From assembly GCA_015231955.1 (NCBI GenBank), contig JADGAN010000005.1:62001-126000 (forward strand): DNA of 64,000 nt. The letters run 5' to 3'. The notes beneath the pieces were generated by a model, which did not search any database, was not told where the DNA came from, and was given only the letters and a program-made list of their open reading frames with translations. Positions 27,916-36,417 of the stretch are shown one piece after another (positions within the stretch are counted from its first letter, which is position 1; every line of letters starts with the position of its first letter). Both the position numbers and the translations under genes were made by a program. This DNA comes from Oligoflexia bacterium. GTDB taxonomy: Bacteria > Bdellovibrionota > Bacteriovoracia > Bacteriovoracales > Bacteriovoracaceae.

Positions 27916-28052
27916 AAAACTATTATGCCCTAATTTCAAATTCAAGGGAAGGGCCAATCTTCTCCACCTCATCATCATGACGAGTGAACTATTGGCCAAT
28001 AAATCAGGGTGCAAAGTTGACAAAGAAACTCACAATCCGAGAGAATACTTCT

Positions 28053-29072
28053 ATGTTTGAGTCACTGACAGATTTTGAAAATTACGCCAAAGAGAGTTCC
28101 CTTCGCAACATCTTGCTCATTGGTGCTCGTGGTGGTCTTTGCCATCTGCTCATAAAACTACTCTGGCAAATCAATCCTCATATCAAAATTACGGCCATCG
28201 ACAATACAGAACCCAATTACACTTCAGCAAATATGAAGTTTATCAAAAATAGCTTTCACCGGGGAATCTTTGAAAATCTTCTAAAAAATCAGCACTTCCA
28301 TGCCATCCTCTGCCTCGGCCACTACCCTTACTTTGATCTGGTTCAAAACAAAAAATTATACCGCCAAGTCAATATTTCTCCCTTTTTTCCACACCACATT
28401 CAAGAGATTGCTGCTGAAAACTCTGTGGAACGCTTTCTTTTTCTTAGCAGTCACATGGTAAGCACCCTCACCTCTTCATCCTCTCTCTACCCTAGTAAAA
28501 AAATAAACCTCTTCGACTACATCGCTCTTTGTGATAGCAGGATCGAACGCCGTCAGCAGTCACCTCAAACTTATATCTTAAGGCCCTGCCTTATTGTAGG
28601 TCCCTCCCTCGACAATTTTATCTCTCGCTATCTTCGCTATCCCGTTCTCCCGTATCTCTATTGCAGTAACTTCGATCAGGTCAAATGGCAGTTCCTTCAC
28701 GAATACGACATGGTCAAAATATTGCTCTTCTTTCTCTTTGCACCCGCCACCTATCTTCCTCCAGGCGAGTACAATATTGCTCCCCCTACTGACATCAGCA
28801 ATTTTGAACACACTCTACCCATGCTTGACGTTTTTGCCATTCTTAAAAAACGCTCTATCCCTCTGCCTCTAACCAACACTCTTCATGCTCTAAGCGTTCA
28901 CATCCCAACAAACAATTTTCTCCCGCTCCTCCTCTATGGGGCCAACTACTTTAGAACTCTCTTTTGTGAAAATCCCCTCCTTGACTCCTCCAAACTCTAT
29001 CACTACTACCCACATGTGATGTGTGAGTATGATGCCGCCTCGGCCATTACGCTCAGTCAGGCAAGATTTTAA
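28053..29072 (+). CDS. NAD-dependent epimerase/dehydratase-like protein
   Basis: A 339-residue protein with a Rossmann start (LRNILLIGARGGLCHLLIKLL, in place of GxxGxxG) and an extended-SDR layout: FLFLSSHMVST as the catalytic-serine strand, then a reading of ILRPCLIVGPSLDNF that matches the RP..VyGp motif of the family. The expected YxxxK is not clear, and the glycine motif is atypical. Substrate binding or catalysis may therefore be altered. It begins at ATG 28053 with GAGAG upstream; an in-frame TTG 69 nt earlier is less likely. The tRNA-Leu follows 74 bp later. Confidence 0.6.
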   Translation: MFESLTDFENYAKESSLRNILLIGARGGLCHLLIKLLWQINPHIKITAIDNTEPNYTSANMKFIKNSFHRGIFENLLKNQHFHAILCLGHYPYFDLVQNKKLYRQVNISPFFPHHIQEIAAENSVERFLFLSSHMVSTLTSSSSLYPSKKINLFDYIALCDSRIERRQQSPQTYILRPCLIVGPSLDNFISRYLRYPVLPYLYCSNFDQVKWQFLHEYDMVKILLFFLFAPATYLPPGEYNIAPPTDISNFEHTLPMLDVFAILKKRSIPLPLTNTLHALSVHIPTNNFLPLLLYGANYFRTLFCENPLLDSSKLYHYYPHVMCEYDAASAITLSQARF

Positions 29073-29092
29073 CTCTCATGCTTTAAAAACAA

Positions 29093-29121
29093 TTTACTAA
29101 TAATTTATGATGGGCTATTAA
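29093..29121 (+). promoter_or_regulatory. Promoter of tRNA-Leu
   Basis: TTTACT (29093-29098) and TATTAA (29116-29121) are separated by 17 bp and lie 25 bp before the mature 5' end of the tRNA, the expected geometry for a sigma-70-type promoter. Confidence 0.4.
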
Positions 29122-29146
29122 TGAAGCTTAAGTTCACGCTAGTTAT

Positions 29147-29233
29147 GCCTCGGTGACGGAACTGGTAGACGTAGCGGACTCAAAATCCGCCGGCCGCAAG
29201 GCCATGGGGGTTCGATTCCCCCCTGAGGCACCA
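29147..29233 (+). tRNA. tRNA-Leu (anticodon CAA)
   Basis: An 87-nt class II tRNA. The acceptor arm GCCTCGG pairs with CTGAGGC (one G-U), and the 3' CCA is encoded. The anticodon stem GCGGA/TCCGC encloses the loop CTCAAAA, giving anticodon CAA for codon UUG. A long variable arm (CGGCCGCAAGGCCATG) and the T-loop GTTCGATTC are present. Confidence 0.97.
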
Positions 29234-29241
29234 TACACCAC

Positions 29242-30213
29242 CTACGCTTTTAACTCTTCAATCAACATTGGAATTACTTTATAGAGATCGCCCACGATGC
29301 CGTAGTCTGCCTTAGAAAAGATAGGGGCATTGGGATCGCTATTGATGGCAAAAATGATTTTTGAAGTGCGCATCCCTGCCAAATGTTGGATGGCACCAGA
29401 GATACCACAGGCAACATAAAGCGAGGGTGAAACTGTTTTTCCCGTTTGACCAACTTGCATTGCGGGAAGAGCATATCCTGCATCAACGGCGGCCCTTGAA
29501 GCTCCTACAGTCGCGCCCAACACATTAGCAAGCTCCTCTAGCAATTGAAAATTCTCTTTACACTTCATGGCCCTGCCACCAGAGACAATGATATTGGCCT
29601 CACTCAAATCGGCACGACTCTTCATCGCCTTTACCACCTCTTTTACCTGAACTCTTGCATTCGCATCACTGCTGGCCACTTGGGTTACTGCTTCTACTTT
29701 TGTGTTTACAGCTGTAGCTCCTCCATTCTCCTTCCAAAATTGCTCCACATCAAGAACACCAAAGGAGTTTGGTCTTACCGTGATAAAGTAAGTGCCTCGC
29801 TTGCTGAGTGGTATTTTAGAGATTGCCTTACCTGCAAAGAGAGGTTTTGAAACATTGGCACCATCAAAATCCACCACATCGCTCACCATAGTAGCGTTAT
29901 TAACAGATACTGCAAGCACAGGAAAAAAATCTTTATTACTTGTAGAGACAGGGGCCATCACATATTTGTAATTTCCATCCACTGCCAACGGCCTTACGGA
30001 TTGTAAATTCTTTGCTTGAAAAATAGTGGAAAGATTAAATCGCTTGATTCGCTCCATCTCTTCTGCCGACACCTCTCCCACGATTACTAGATCGCTCTCA
30101 AAGCTTGCCTTCTTTGCTACAAATTGCAAGGAGAGAAGCTTACTCATAATCTCGTAAAGTGATTTTTTGATTTTACCTTCGCTCGCCTCTGCCACTAATA
30201 ATAGTTTTGCCAT
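29242..30213 (-). CDS. etfA: Electron transfer flavoprotein alpha subunit
   Basis: A 323-residue EtfA. The C-terminal FAD domain shows [62 protein letters not shown] and [21 protein letters not shown], all diagnostic. With EtfB it carries electrons from flavin dehydrogenases, for example acyl-CoA dehydrogenases, to the quinone pool. It is downstream of etfB on the same strand, separated by a 53-bp spacer containing four AAAACC repeats. It ends close to the tRNA-Leu gene. No ETF dehydrogenase gene lies nearby. Confidence 0.96.
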   Translation of the reverse strand: MAKLLLVAEASEGKIKKSLYEIMSKLLSLQFVAKKASFESDLVIVGEVSAEEMERIKRFNLSTIFQAKNLQSVRPLAVDGNYKYVMAPVSTSNKDFFPVLAVSVNNATMVSDVVDFDGANVSKPLFAGKAISKIPLSKRGTYFITVRPNSFGVLDVEQFWKENGGATAVNTKVEAVTQVASSDANARVQVKEVVKAMKSRADLSEANIIVSGGRAMKCKENFQLLEELANVLGATVGASRAAVDAGYALPAMQVGQTGKTVSPSLYVACGISGAIQHLAGMRTSKIIFAINSDPNAPIFSKADYGIVGDLYKVIPMLIEELKA

Positions 30214-30243
30214 ATCAATTTCCTATGTTTTTATTTTGTTGTT

Positions 30244-30267
30244 GGTTTTGGTTTTGGTTTTGGTTTT
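30244..30267. repeat. Hexanucleotide tandem repeat (GGTTTT)x4 between etfB and etfA
   Basis: Four exact GGTTTT copies on the plus strand (AAAACC on the transcribed strand) sit just after the etfB stop and upstream of the etfA ribosome site. Tandem hexamers like this can vary in number by slippage, which would alter the intercistronic spacing. Confidence 0.8.
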
Positions 30268-31097
30268 TATATTACTTTTGCTTCACTTCTCAAAAACTCG
30301 ACTGCCTGCTTCATCATCTCTTTTTGTTGAGTGGGATTATCGGACTCCATCACCACTTTCTTGCCTGGGGCCTTTTCAGGTGGAAGCACTAAACTCATTT
30401 GCGCATAATCGGAATCCAGGGCCACTTGCTCCAGGCCTAAATCCCCCATAGTGTACTTGGTTAGCGGCTTCTTTTTTGCTTTCATAATGCCAGGAAGCGA
30501 GGGATACCTTGGAGTATTTAATCCTTTATTACAAGAGAGGAGTGCAGGCAAGCGCACACTCAAAACTTCACTACTGCCACCATCAAGATCACGCGTAACC
30601 TCCATCACTCCACTCGCCATCTCGCTACCCTCGACAACCTTATAGCTTCCAATGGCGGTTGCACACTCTAATCCCATTCGTGCTGCTAACATTTGTGGTA
30701 CTTGAGAGTTATCGGCATCAATAGACTGTTTTCCTGCTAATATGAGGTCTACAGGCTTTGCAAATTTTTTAATTGCGGCCTCTAAGGCCTTTGCTGTAAT
30801 TGTAGGATCAAGCAGAGTATACTTTGGTAGCTCAACATGAATCGCCTCGTCTGCTCCCATTGCCATAGCTGTCCTCAAAACCTCTACCGTCGGATTACTT
30901 TCACCAACACGAATAACAATGACATTGGGAGCTCCTTGCAAGCGATCCTTGATTTGCATTGCAAGCTCAATCGCATACTCATCGTAAGGGTTTACCACCC
31001 ACTTAATTGCTGAGGTATTAATCGCTTTTCCATCTGACTCTAAAACCACTTTGGTTTCCGTATCTGGAACCTGCTTTACACAAACATAAATGTTCAT
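30267..31097 (-). CDS. etfB: Electron transfer flavoprotein beta subunit
   Basis: A 276-residue EtfB, a little longer than the usual 250-260. The N-terminus MNIYVCVKQVPDTETKV, the NPYDEYAIELAMQIKD segment, DLILAGKQSIDADNSQVPQMLAARMG and VRLPALLSCNKGLNTPRYPSLPGIMKAKKKP are the EtfB signature regions, including the AMP-binding part. It forms the heterodimer with EtfA downstream. Upstream on the same strand, 51 bp away, lies folK, which has no obvious functional link. Confidence 0.96.
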   Translation of the reverse strand: MNIYVCVKQVPDTETKVVLESDGKAINTSAIKWVVNPYDEYAIELAMQIKDRLQGAPNVIVIRVGESNPTVEVLRTAMAMGADEAIHVELPKYTLLDPTITAKALEAAIKKFAKPVDLILAGKQSIDADNSQVPQMLAARMGLECATAIGSYKVVEGSEMASGVMEVTRDLDGGSSEVLSVRLPALLSCNKGLNTPRYPSLPGIMKAKKKPLTKYTMGDLGLEQVALDSDYAQMSLVLPPEKAPGKKVVMESDNPTQQKEMMKQAVEFLRSEAKVI

Positions 31098-31148
31098 AGG
31101 CCACTCTCCTTGTTATTGCGTTAATCATTCATTGCTTACTTTATTTGC

Positions 31149-31619
31149 TTACTTTATTGGGAATGCCTGATTGGAAAGTTTGCCAACCGGCAACAACCCC
31201 TGATGACGAAGCACTTCTGCAAACGGCAGCTCCTCCAAGGGCTTCACGACAAAACTCCGCTCGTGCCACCTTGGATGAGGTAAGGTTATAAACGGCGTTT
31301 CTATTTTTTGTAAATCAAAAAAAACTATATCAATATCAATAATCCGAGGGCCACGCGGCCGCAGCGGATCACGCACACGCCCTAATTTTTCTTCAATCGT
31401 TAAGATTAATGCCATCAACTCCTCTGGCGAATCTGAAGGGGAGAGAAATTCAAGAACCTGGTTATAAAAATCGGGTTGATCCTCATGATCAACCGCGGCC
31501 GAGCAATAAATCTTGCTCTCTCCTACAAAAGTGAATTGATGGCATAGCATTTTTTTCGCCAACAAAAGGTTGGCAAGCTTATCTCCTAAATTACTTCCTA
31601 ATGCTACAATAAGCGCCAC
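31149..31619 (-). CDS. folK: 2-amino-4-hydroxy-6-hydroxymethyldihydropteridine pyrophosphokinase
   Basis: A 156-residue HPPK, the folate-pathway enzyme that pyrophosphorylates hydroxymethyldihydropterin. The N-terminus ALIVALGSNLGDKLANL, the middle DQPDFYNQVLE, the signature RGPRIIDIDIVFF and the LPHPRWHERSFVVKPLEEL stretch cover the substrate, ATP and magnesium sites. Translation starts at GTG with AGGA six bases upstream; no in-frame ATG gives the complete first strand. The region around its stop contains a 13-bp direct repeat (TTGCTTACTTTAT, twice). Confidence 0.94.
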   Translation of the reverse strand: MALIVALGSNLGDKLANLLLAKKMLCHQFTFVGESKIYCSAAVDHEDQPDFYNQVLEFLSPSDSPEELMALILTIEEKLGRVRDPLRPRGPRIIDIDIVFFDLQKIETPFITLPHPRWHERSFVVKPLEELPFAEVLRHQGLLPVGKLSNQAFPIK

Positions 31620-31637
31620 ACATCTTCCTATTTCTTT

Positions 31638-32489
31638 CTATTCTTTTTTGTTCGCTTTACTTTTACTATCGGTGCTGCTTCGAATCTTGGCCTTTACCGG
31701 ATGCTCCTTCTTCTCTTTATCAATATCTTCCTCGTTTACGTCCTCAAGCATCTTAGATCGATCATCATTCTCCTCTGCGCTCTCACTCGCGGCCTCAACC
31801 GCTTCCCCTAGCGCTTCTAGCTCACTCACATCAATGCGGTCTTTACACTTCTCAATCTCTTCTATGGCCTCTTTGTACTTTTCATCTTCATATCCCATCA
31901 GTGCATCCTCATAACTCTTCTCTATGCGTCTACGCTGACGATCCAACTCTTTTCGCTGGAGTGTTTTTAACTTTTCTTGATCATCATTCTTGCGATCTTG
32001 ATAGTAATGATCCATTTCGTCACGGTGTTCATTAAAAGCTTTTTTATAGGAAAGATAGCTGCGAATCAAACTTCTCTCTCCTAACTCTGACTCTTTCTTA
32101 CTGGTTAAGGCCTTCTTACAGGCCTTAACCAAGCGCTCTTGAAGGTTGCTTAGACGCTCTTGTTTTTGCATTCTCGGCGTAGTCATCGCTTCATCGGTCG
32201 CTTTTTTAGGCATTGGTGCCGATAGTTCTCTTTGAATCTGCACGATCTCTTGTCTTATCCCACTGAGCACCAATCCCTCTGACAGTACCTTGGAACTTTT
32301 TTCCCGAGAACTCTTGATATTTGTTTCCAATAAATCGATCTTAACCCACAACTCCGGCTGAGCAGTGAATTTTTCTCCCCATGCTTTAATTGCGGTACCA
32401 GACGGCGCTTTAGGAGGACCTTTCACTCCACAAGCGTTTAGTGTCAAGATTATGAATAAACAAAATAAAAGATGACGGTATGTTTTCAT
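31638..32489 (-). CDS. Charged coiled-coil lipoprotein, unknown function
   Basis: A 283-residue predicted lipoprotein. The signal peptide ends in the lipobox LNAC, followed by GVKGPPKAPSG. That Cys-Gly-x-Lys-Gly-Pro start resembles LptM/YifL-type small lipoproteins, but the rest does not. From residue 60 on the chain is extremely rich in Lys, Glu and Arg and predicted helical, with long coiled-coil stretches (QKQERLSNLQERLVKACKK; AIEEIEKCKDRIDVSELEAL). The ATG at 32489 has AAGGTG upstream. It lies between the barrel-protein gene and folK on the same strand. Confidence 0.75.
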   Translation of the reverse strand: MKTYRHLLFCLFIILTLNACGVKGPPKAPSGTAIKAWGEKFTAQPELWVKIDLLETNIKSSREKSSKVLSEGLVLSGIRQEIVQIQRELSAPMPKKATDEAMTTPRMQKQERLSNLQERLVKACKKALTSKKESELGERSLIRSYLSYKKAFNEHRDEMDHYYQDRKNDDQEKLKTLQRKELDRQRRRIEKSYEDALMGYEDEKYKEAIEEIEKCKDRIDVSELEALGEAVEAASESAEENDDRSKMLEDVNEEDIDKEKKEHPVKAKIRSSTDSKSKANKKE

Positions 32490-32546
32490 CACCTTTTTCT
32501 ATCTTAAAGAGAGGCAGTAAGGCAAGGGCCCTGCACTCATTCCTTC

Positions 32547-33608
32547 TCAAAACTCAAAAGAAAATCCCACGTTTAAAAGATCTGAACCAAGATCGGCACG
32601 TACAAACCATCCAGGCACTAAGCGTTTTAAAATAGTGATCCCAAAAACCACGCTCCTTCTTTTTAACTGTTCTACCAAACGTCGTTCTCGCTCTAATTCC
32701 GATTCGTTTAAACTCTTCTCATTATTTTGAACGCCAGCATCGGGCGAGGAGACAGTAATCATCTGATAACCAACATAAGGCTGTATATAGGAATAGAAAG
32801 GTGCATTGATGGTATACTTTCCTCTAACAGTAAAATTATTCAGTGTGGTTGATAACCCATCATTTGGAAAAGAGTTGATCTCACTTCTTCCATAAAGGGC
32901 CTCCCCCCAAAAGTTGTCGAAAAACTGATACGCCCACTGCGCATTCCAATGAGGGTATCTTCTACTGGAACCATCGTTATCAAGCCCAGAATACTGGCCA
33001 TAGGAGAGGGATAAGATGTTATCGGTTTTAATAGCGCGCTTCCCTTTATCATCATCCTCAATATCATCGGTATCGGCCATGCTAAGTAGCTCTTTCTCCG
33101 TCATCACTACTGAAGAGGCACTATCATCCTCTTCTGAATTTTTATTGCCCTTCTCATCGCTTCTTTTCTTGAGATTGACATAATAACTATCGTCTCCTCG
33201 AATCACCTGCACATCACTATCACTACGAACTCCACTCCATAACTTCATAGAGTAAATTTTTACAATTTTTACCCCTGCCCGATCGTCTTCCACTTTGGCC
33301 ACTAGTGCTCTAGCAATCAACTGCTCATCTCGGATAAAAGAGATATAATCTCCCTCGCCTAAATATTTATTGCCATTACTGATTAAAAAAATTTTTTGAC
33401 TTGCGGAAATTTTGATCACTTTTTCTGTAAAAACAGTCCCTCCGAAACCATCACTGCTGGCCTCCGGTGCAGCAGTGCTACTTCCACCTAAAGTTTCAAC
33501 AGAGCTTTTCGGATAATCTTGTGCCATCACCCCTCTTATCCCCCAAATCGCTATATACGACAAAAAAACTCCACTAAAAAAACACTTCGCCCAACGCTCT
33601 AATTCCAT
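32547..33608 (-). CDS. Predicted outer-membrane beta-barrel protein
   Basis: A 353-residue exported protein. An N-terminal hydrophobic segment (FFSGVFLSYIAIWGI) followed by a cleavage-like VMAQ indicates a signal peptide. Residues 70-140 form a soluble beta-rich part. An acidic serine-rich linker follows, and the C-terminal half alternates aromatic and polar residues (WNAQWAYQFFDNFWGEALYG, FYSYIQPYVGYQM). The last residues VGFSFEF end in phenylalanine, the usual signal for outer-membrane insertion. An eight-strand OmpA-like barrel is the likely fold. It is first in the minus-strand run toward etfA and divergent from the LysM lipoprotein gene. Confidence 0.72.
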   Translation of the reverse strand: MELERWAKCFFSGVFLSYIAIWGIRGVMAQDYPKSSVETLGGSSTAAPEASSDGFGGTVFTEKVIKISASQKIFLISNGNKYLGEGDYISFIRDEQLIARALVAKVEDDRAGVKIVKIYSMKLWSGVRSDSDVQVIRGDDSYYVNLKKRSDEKGNKNSEEDDSASSVVMTEKELLSMADTDDIEDDDKGKRAIKTDNILSLSYGQYSGLDNDGSSRRYPHWNAQWAYQFFDNFWGEALYGRSEINSFPNDGLSTTLNNFTVRGKYTINAPFYSYIQPYVGYQMITVSSPDAGVQNNEKSLNESELERERRLVEQLKRRSVVFGITILKRLVPGWFVRADLGSDLLNVGFSFEF

Positions 33609-33762
33609 AGTAGTGCGACTCCTTTTGTTAAGTAGTCACTATGATTTTATCAACTTTGTAACTTTTTTGAGAAAATTTTTAAAAATATTTTAAACTATTT
33701 TGTTCTCGTTCCCGATAGGCACCTTGAGGATCAGATTTTGCTAGAATTAATGGAGGCGTATC

Positions 33763-34536
33763 ATGGCCAAATCAAATTTAATAACCCAAATACTTTTACT
33801 CTCACTCATGTTGATGGCAACTGTAGTAACAACAAGTTGTTCAACAACAAAAAAGGCATCTCCCGAAGCATCATCGCAAGAAGGGCTCAATTTAGATGAA
33901 CTTAACGAGAGCGAGAAGAGTGATATGGCCGTGCTCGATGAAGGCATTAAGGATAGCACCCTTGCCGGTGATAGCGTTGTTGAGGAGCAGGCCGCTGCAT
34001 CCGATACCTCTCTTGTAGGCGATACTGCTACGACGACGGCATCTGCAGCAAGCGAAAGCACTACACCTGCTGCGGCCTCCAGTTATAACAGTGGAAGCGA
34101 CCTCCGCTACACTGTCGAGCAAGGTGACACCTTGATGTGGATTGCTTTTAAGCTTTATGGTGATTATCAAAAATGGAGAACGCTTGCAAAATTAAACAAA
34201 CATCTCCTTGCTGCAGATAACTCTGTTGCTCCAGGGGCCACGCTTACCTATACTCAGCCAGAAAAGGAGTTTGCCTGGAAACCTGATGGCGATCCCTATT
34301 TGATCAAATTACATGATACTCTTGGAAAAATTTCGCGCAAAGTGTATGAAACTCCTAAACATTGGAAAAAGATTTGGAATAATAACCGCACAATGATAAA
34401 AAATCCCAACTTGATTTTTGCTGGTTTTACGTTATATTATTTGCCCATAAACACAAACAATACGAGTTCAAATTTTGAATCCTCATCCAACCAAGAAACC
34501 GCCCCTGCTGATACTGCATCCAGTGAGAATCTATAA
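33763..34536 (+). CDS. LysM-domain lipoprotein
   Basis: A 257-residue lipoprotein. The signal sequence ends in the lipobox TSC (VVTTSCSTTKK) near residue 26. A low-complexity Ala/Ser/Thr/Glu-rich linker follows, and then a LysM domain (YTVEQGDTLMWIAFKLYGDYQKWRTLAKLN, residues about 113-145). A second, more divergent LysM repeat follows (LIKLHDTLGKISRKVYETPKHWKKIWNNN...). LysM binds N-acetylglucosamine glycans, so the protein probably bridges outer membrane and peptidoglycan. GGAGG lies six bases before the ATG. The next gene begins inside its 3' end. Confidence 0.88.
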   Translation: MAKSNLITQILLLSLMLMATVVTTSCSTTKKASPEASSQEGLNLDELNESEKSDMAVLDEGIKDSTLAGDSVVEEQAAASDTSLVGDTATTTASAASESTTPAAASSYNSGSDLRYTVEQGDTLMWIAFKLYGDYQKWRTLAKLNKHLLAADNSVAPGATLTYTQPEKEFAWKPDGDPYLIKLHDTLGKISRKVYETPKHWKKIWNNNRTMIKNPNLIFAGFTLYYLPINTNNTSSNFESSSNQETAPADTASSENL

Positions 34537-35356
34537 GAGGACACTCTTAACAGTAGTAATTCTCCTATTTGCATCAATCACTCTTTCTTGTTCCGGATCA
34601 AAACATAAAATCAAAAATTTTGTTCCTTTTGAATACAATCCTGACTTAATCCCAGAACAAAGCTACCAATACTACGATCAAAAGGACTATATCGAACATT
34701 TAAGTTTTCTTTCCACCGCTTATTTAAGCACGCCAGGAATTGAAACAGTTTTGCTTCCAAATGAGCAAAATCACTACCTGCAAAGTATCTTTACTACACT
34801 CGCAACTAATAACGAATTACTTTTACGCCCAATCAATGGCCCTAAATTTTTTATTTTAAAAAATTATATTCCTCTCTATTTTTCTCTGCCTGGAGGAAAA
34901 ATTTTCCTCTCTCTAGGCCTTATTCAAAAATATATTAGAAATGAAGCAGACTTACTCTCGGTTCTTGCCTTTGAATTTATCAAAAGCTACTTAAATCTTT
35001 ACCCGACCAATATCATCATACCGAAAGGATTTATCAGCACAGAGAAGATCTTAGCACTCACCCGCATCCCTACCGAAGATAAACTTAAAATAAACAACTG
35101 GGTCTATTTTATTTTACAGCGTTCGGGCCATGACCCCTATATCTACCTGACCTGGATACAGCAACAAAATAAAAATTCTCTCGAATTTTCAACTGTTCTT
35201 GGTGATATAAAAAATGTAACCCGAGAAGAATCCGTCTATAAATACTTCATTATTAGCAAGAAACTCGACTCTGCAAAACCTTACAAGATAAAAAAGAACT
35301 CCTCTAAAGAGTTTTATAAATTTATCAACTATTACAAAACCATTGTCCCTATCTAA
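34523..35356 (+). CDS. M48-like lipoprotein lacking the zinc-binding histidines (pseudo-peptidase)
   Basis: A 277-residue predicted lipoprotein. The chosen GTG start gives an ideal lipoprotein signal (VRIYKRTLLTVVILLFASITLSC), overlapping the LysM gene by 14 nt; a TTG 48 nt earlier is possible. The centre reads YFSLPGGKIFLSLGLIQKYI...EADLLSVLAFEFIKSYL. This follows the M48/BepA pattern (NAFALPGGYIFVTRGLL...DELAGVLAHEIGHV), but the HExxH zinc motif is replaced by FEFIK. It keeps the family layout and has lost both histidines, so it is probably a non-catalytic relative. Its role may be scaffold or chaperone at the outer membrane together with the LysM protein. The M48 relationship is judged by eye. 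Confidence 0.65.
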   Translation: MRIYKRTLLTVVILLFASITLSCSGSKHKIKNFVPFEYNPDLIPEQSYQYYDQKDYIEHLSFLSTAYLSTPGIETVLLPNEQNHYLQSIFTTLATNNELLLRPINGPKFFILKNYIPLYFSLPGGKIFLSLGLIQKYIRNEADLLSVLAFEFIKSYLNLYPTNIIIPKGFISTEKILALTRIPTEDKLKINNWVYFILQRSGHDPYIYLTWIQQQNKNSLEFSTVLGDIKNVTREESVYKYFIISKKLDSAKPYKIKKNSSKEFYKFINYYKTIVPI

Positions 35357-35382
35357 CAAACCTACCCTGGGATTAAATAACC

Positions 35383-36417
35383 ATGCACATGCATCAAGAA
35401 CTTTATCAATTTGCCACCAATACCCTTGCAGAAAAACCTACTGCTCTCAAAAAGCTTGCAGGAGATGCCTCTACTCGAGAATATTTTAGAGTCAGCATGC
35501 ATGCTGACTCCTATATCATCTGCCACGATAAAATTCCCGCTGTTGCAGAATACGATTTTTTGATCCTCCAAAACTATTTTGCTCAAAATGGTATTCCTGT
35601 TCCCAAAATCATCGCTGTTGATGCTAGTCAAGGGTTTATTCTTCAAGAAGATCTTGGAGAGCAATCGCTCCTGCGTTTTTTTGCAGATCAAAACGATCCA
35701 GATCTAGAATTTTCCATCTATTGCCAAGCAATTGACAACATGATCAAAATTCAATCTCTCGAACTTAACAAGCATAATGCAGATACAAATTTATTAAGAA
35801 TCTATGGAAGGGCCTTTGATCGTGAAAAATATTGGTTTGAAATCAAGCACACAGAGAACTATTTTTTAAAACAATTCCTGCCTTTTGCTCCGAGTAATAG
35901 CGATTTACAAACAATCGATGCCCTTTTTCACACCATCGTCGAACACCTCGTCTTGCAGCCTCCAGTTTTATGCCATCGAGATTACCACTCCAAAAACATC
36001 ATGAGAGTGCCCAAGATGGCCATCATCGATTTCCAAGATGCTAGAGTTGGTCCCATTCAATACGATTTGGCCTCCCTCCTCGATGATTGCTACTATCAAC
36101 TCGCCCCCCAAAATCATCAAAAGCTGATTGATTACTATTGGGAGAACTTTGCTAAGTCTTATTATAAAAAACATTTCTCCTCTTCTGCCTTGGCCCCCTC
36201 GCAAGAAAAAGAGCATTTCATCAAAACCTTCGATTTCTCAAAGATTCAACGCCTTTATAAAGCGGTTGGCACTTTTGCTTATATCTATGCCATCAAAAAA
36301 AATCCTCTTTATCTCGTGCACATCGGTAAAACGATGGAAAACATAAAAGCAACTTTACAAAAATATCCTGAATTAACCTTATTAAAAAATAGCTTATTTC
36401 GTTACTACTACTTATGA
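35383..36417 (+). CDS. amgK: AmgK-like anomeric sugar kinase (APH fold)
   Basis: A 344-residue aminoglycoside-phosphotransferase-fold kinase resembling Pseudomonas AmgK. AmgK phosphorylates MurNAc and GlcNAc at C1 during peptidoglycan recycling. Shared features are LAGDASTREYFRV, the segment IPVPKIIAVDASQGFILQEDLG, the catalytic loop LCHRDYHSKNIM near residue 203 and the metal motif IIDFQDARVGPIQYDLASLLDDCY. The gene is coupled by an ATGA overlap to a MurU-like nucleotidyltransferase, the same pairing as amgK-murU. Sequence plus context make the assignment strong. A second ATG two codons in is an alternative start. Confidence 0.85.
   Translation: MHMHQELYQFATNTLAEKPTALKKLAGDASTREYFRVSMHADSYIICHDKIPAVAEYDFLILQNYFAQNGIPVPKIIAVDASQGFILQEDLGEQSLLRFFADQNDPDLEFSIYCQAIDNMIKIQSLELNKHNADTNLLRIYGRAFDREKYWFEIKHTENYFLKQFLPFAPSNSDLQTIDALFHTIVEHLVLQPPVLCHRDYHSKNIMRVPKMAIIDFQDARVGPIQYDLASLLDDCYYQLAPQNHQKLIDYYWENFAKSYYKKHFSSSALAPSQEKEHFIKTFDFSKIQRLYKAVGTFAYIYAIKKNPLYLVHIGKTMENIKATLQKYPELTLLKNSLFRYYYL

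Noticed and set aside
30167-30451. Plus-strand frames encoding Phe/Leu/Val-rich peptides
   Set aside because: They are translations of the GGTTTT repeat and of DNA antisense to etfA and etfB.
33742-33747. Extended -10-like TGCTAGAAT upstream of the LysM gene
   Set aside because: Transcription from it would start at or after the ribosome site of the gene, so it cannot serve that ATG.
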